Origin: Desulfobacterales bacterium
Lineage (GTDB): Bacteria > Desulfobacterota > Desulfobacteria > Desulfobacterales > BuS5
Reading direction: 5' to 3'
DNA: 26,078 bases
Assembly (NCBI GenBank): GCA_016735355.1
Contig: JAERRQ010000243.1
Span: forward strand, 1-26,078
Both the position numbers and the translations under genes were made by a program. A model generated the notes under the pieces. The model ran no database searches and was not told where the DNA came from. It saw nothing but the letters and a program-made list of their open reading frames with translations. Positions 25,451-26,078 of this stretch are shown here, one piece after another (position 1 is the stretch's first letter; every line of letters begins with the position of its first letter).

Positions 25451-25523
25451 TTCTGTTTTATAAAATCTTGTAAAGATAAATGGAATTAATTAAATATGTT
25501 ATCCTTGATTTAAAAAATTGGTG

Positions 25524-25842
25524 TTACTTTTTTTTGTTTAACCTTTGTCTATGAACGGCAGCAACCCCGACAAGACCGGTTCCCAAAAGGAACATTGTGG
25601 CTGGTTCAGGTACAGGCTCGCATGGGTCGCCCGGATCACCGATATAACCTGTGAAATAGACAATTCTAATGAGTCGCCATTGTTGTATCGTCCTGACTTC
25701 CAGAGATCATAAGTACTCCACGAACCATCACTCGCTGCAGGGTTCACGCGATACATTGCGTATCCTGTTCCAGCTTTGACAGCGTAAAAATTAATTGTCC
25801 CATCAGAAGGGACTGTTACATTCCATAACCCCGTAAGTGCCT
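25524..25842 (-). pseudogene. PEP-CTERM sorting-domain protein, 3' fragment with frameshift
   Basis: The last codons read EPVPEPATMFLLGTGLVG, then AAVHRQRLNKKK and a stop. This is a textbook PEP-CTERM exosortase sorting signal: VPEP, a hydrophobic helix and a basic tail. The preceding domain is readable in a different frame (ALTGLWNVTVPSDGTIN, FYAVKAGTGYAMYRV, SWSTYDLWKSG). A frameshift therefore lies between about 25625 and 25707. The N-terminal part with its signal peptide is missing, because transposase sequence begins at about 25843. The product would have been an exported, exosortase-processed surface protein. No exosortase gene is in the window. Confidence 0.8.
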
Positions 25843-26078
25843 TGGATTTTTGGGCCGTCCTTTCTTACCAGTTCTGGGGAATATCTTTATTTTATGGTAA
25901 CATTCAATAAGTGCTTTGTAATAGCAACTAAATCCGTCACTAAAAAAACAAGGCACTCCCGAAACGATACTTGCTGTCATTTGAATAAGTTGCAAAGCGG
26001 TTTCAAACGTTCTAGGGCCAACAACCATTGCAAGAATCAAACGGAATTCCGGTGCATAACTTACCCAGATCCATTGCC
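25843..26078 (-). mobile_element. DDE transposase gene fragment, running off the window end
   Basis: Reading leftward from the window edge, the frame gives WIWVSYAPEFRLILAMVVG, RTFETALQLIQMTASIVSG, then VPCFFSDGFSCYYKALIE and RTGKKGRPKNP. This resembles the catalytic core of an IS1-like DDE transposase, with Asp in FFSDGFSCY as a probable active-site residue. The family assignment is uncertain. After GRPKNP the protein is cut off: the frame continues for eight codons of PEP-CTERM sequence read out of frame and stops at 25816. The 3' part of the transposase and the inverted repeat on that side are missing. Confidence 0.65.

Larger units (their letters stand above)
25123..25523. other. Intergenic region upstream of the stress protein gene
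   Basis: About 400 A/T-rich bases hold no gene that I can support. The region should contain the leftward promoter of the stress protein gene. I see a dyad at 25201-25215 and a terminator-like hairpin at 25412-25450, and no other structure. Confidence 0.5.

Noticed and set aside
25342..25488. Small open frame of 48 codons with a purine-rich leader
   Set aside because: It runs through the terminator-like hairpin and shows no domain; spacing of the leader to the ATG is too short.

Overview
The window looks like a chromosomal segment of a mesophilic anaerobic bacterium of the Desulfobacterota, probably Desulfobacterales-like. Several things point there together: a type I-E cas1 remnant, a PEP-CTERM gene fragment, a DUF2065 protein, an iron-sulfur flavoprotein fused to an ArsC-type phosphatase, a MltD-type LysM transglycosylase, an AgcS symporter, and intergenic REP-like palindromes. 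The taxonomic call is an inference from gene content only; there is no rRNA or tRNA here. GTG and TTG starts are common, and TGA is an ordinary stop.

Positions 1-10130 form a defence or accessory island, all on the + strand. It holds two tandem RhuM-family genes (the first split by one TGA codon), a TIR-domain protein with an unrecognised C-terminal domain, a 1530-residue STAND-type NTPase with an N-terminal PD-(D/E)XK-like nuclease (Avs-like), a class II Fic protein, a YhcG/DUF1016 PD-(D/E)XK nuclease, and the first 54 codons of a type I-E cas1 that stops abruptly. Each RhuM gene carries a long perfect DNA palindrome at the homologous place in its reading frame. The cas1 stump shows that a CRISPR-Cas locus once stood here and was deleted. 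About 300 bp with small palindromes separates the stump from the core genes.

Positions 10429-19508 look like stable chromosome. A lipoprotein MltD-like transglycosylase reads leftward. Divergent from it is a complete RND efflux operon (outer-membrane factor, adaptor, 1036-residue pump), followed by a small DUF2065 membrane protein. After that comes a J-domain/receiver fusion. The adaptor carries a pentapeptide repeat in its coiled-coil hairpin.

Positions 19509-22803 hold a nested inverted-repeat element, a two-gene unit (lipoprotein plus iron-sulfur flavoprotein/ArsC fusion), an orphan 145-residue protein, a pair of oppositely oriented 7-bp-periodic arrays, a zinc-ribbon membrane protein and ywbE. 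The agcS gene overlaps ywbE. A tandem-domain universal stress protein converges on agcS with overlapping stop codons.

The right end (25123-26078) is decayed. It has a terminator-like hairpin, the 3' part of a frameshifted PEP-CTERM gene, and, joined directly to it on the same strand, a DDE transposase fragment that runs off the window. The clearest biological novelties are the twin palindromes in the RhuM pair, the TIR plus STAND-nuclease pair, the J-REC fusion, the Isf-ArsC fusion and the truncated cas1.
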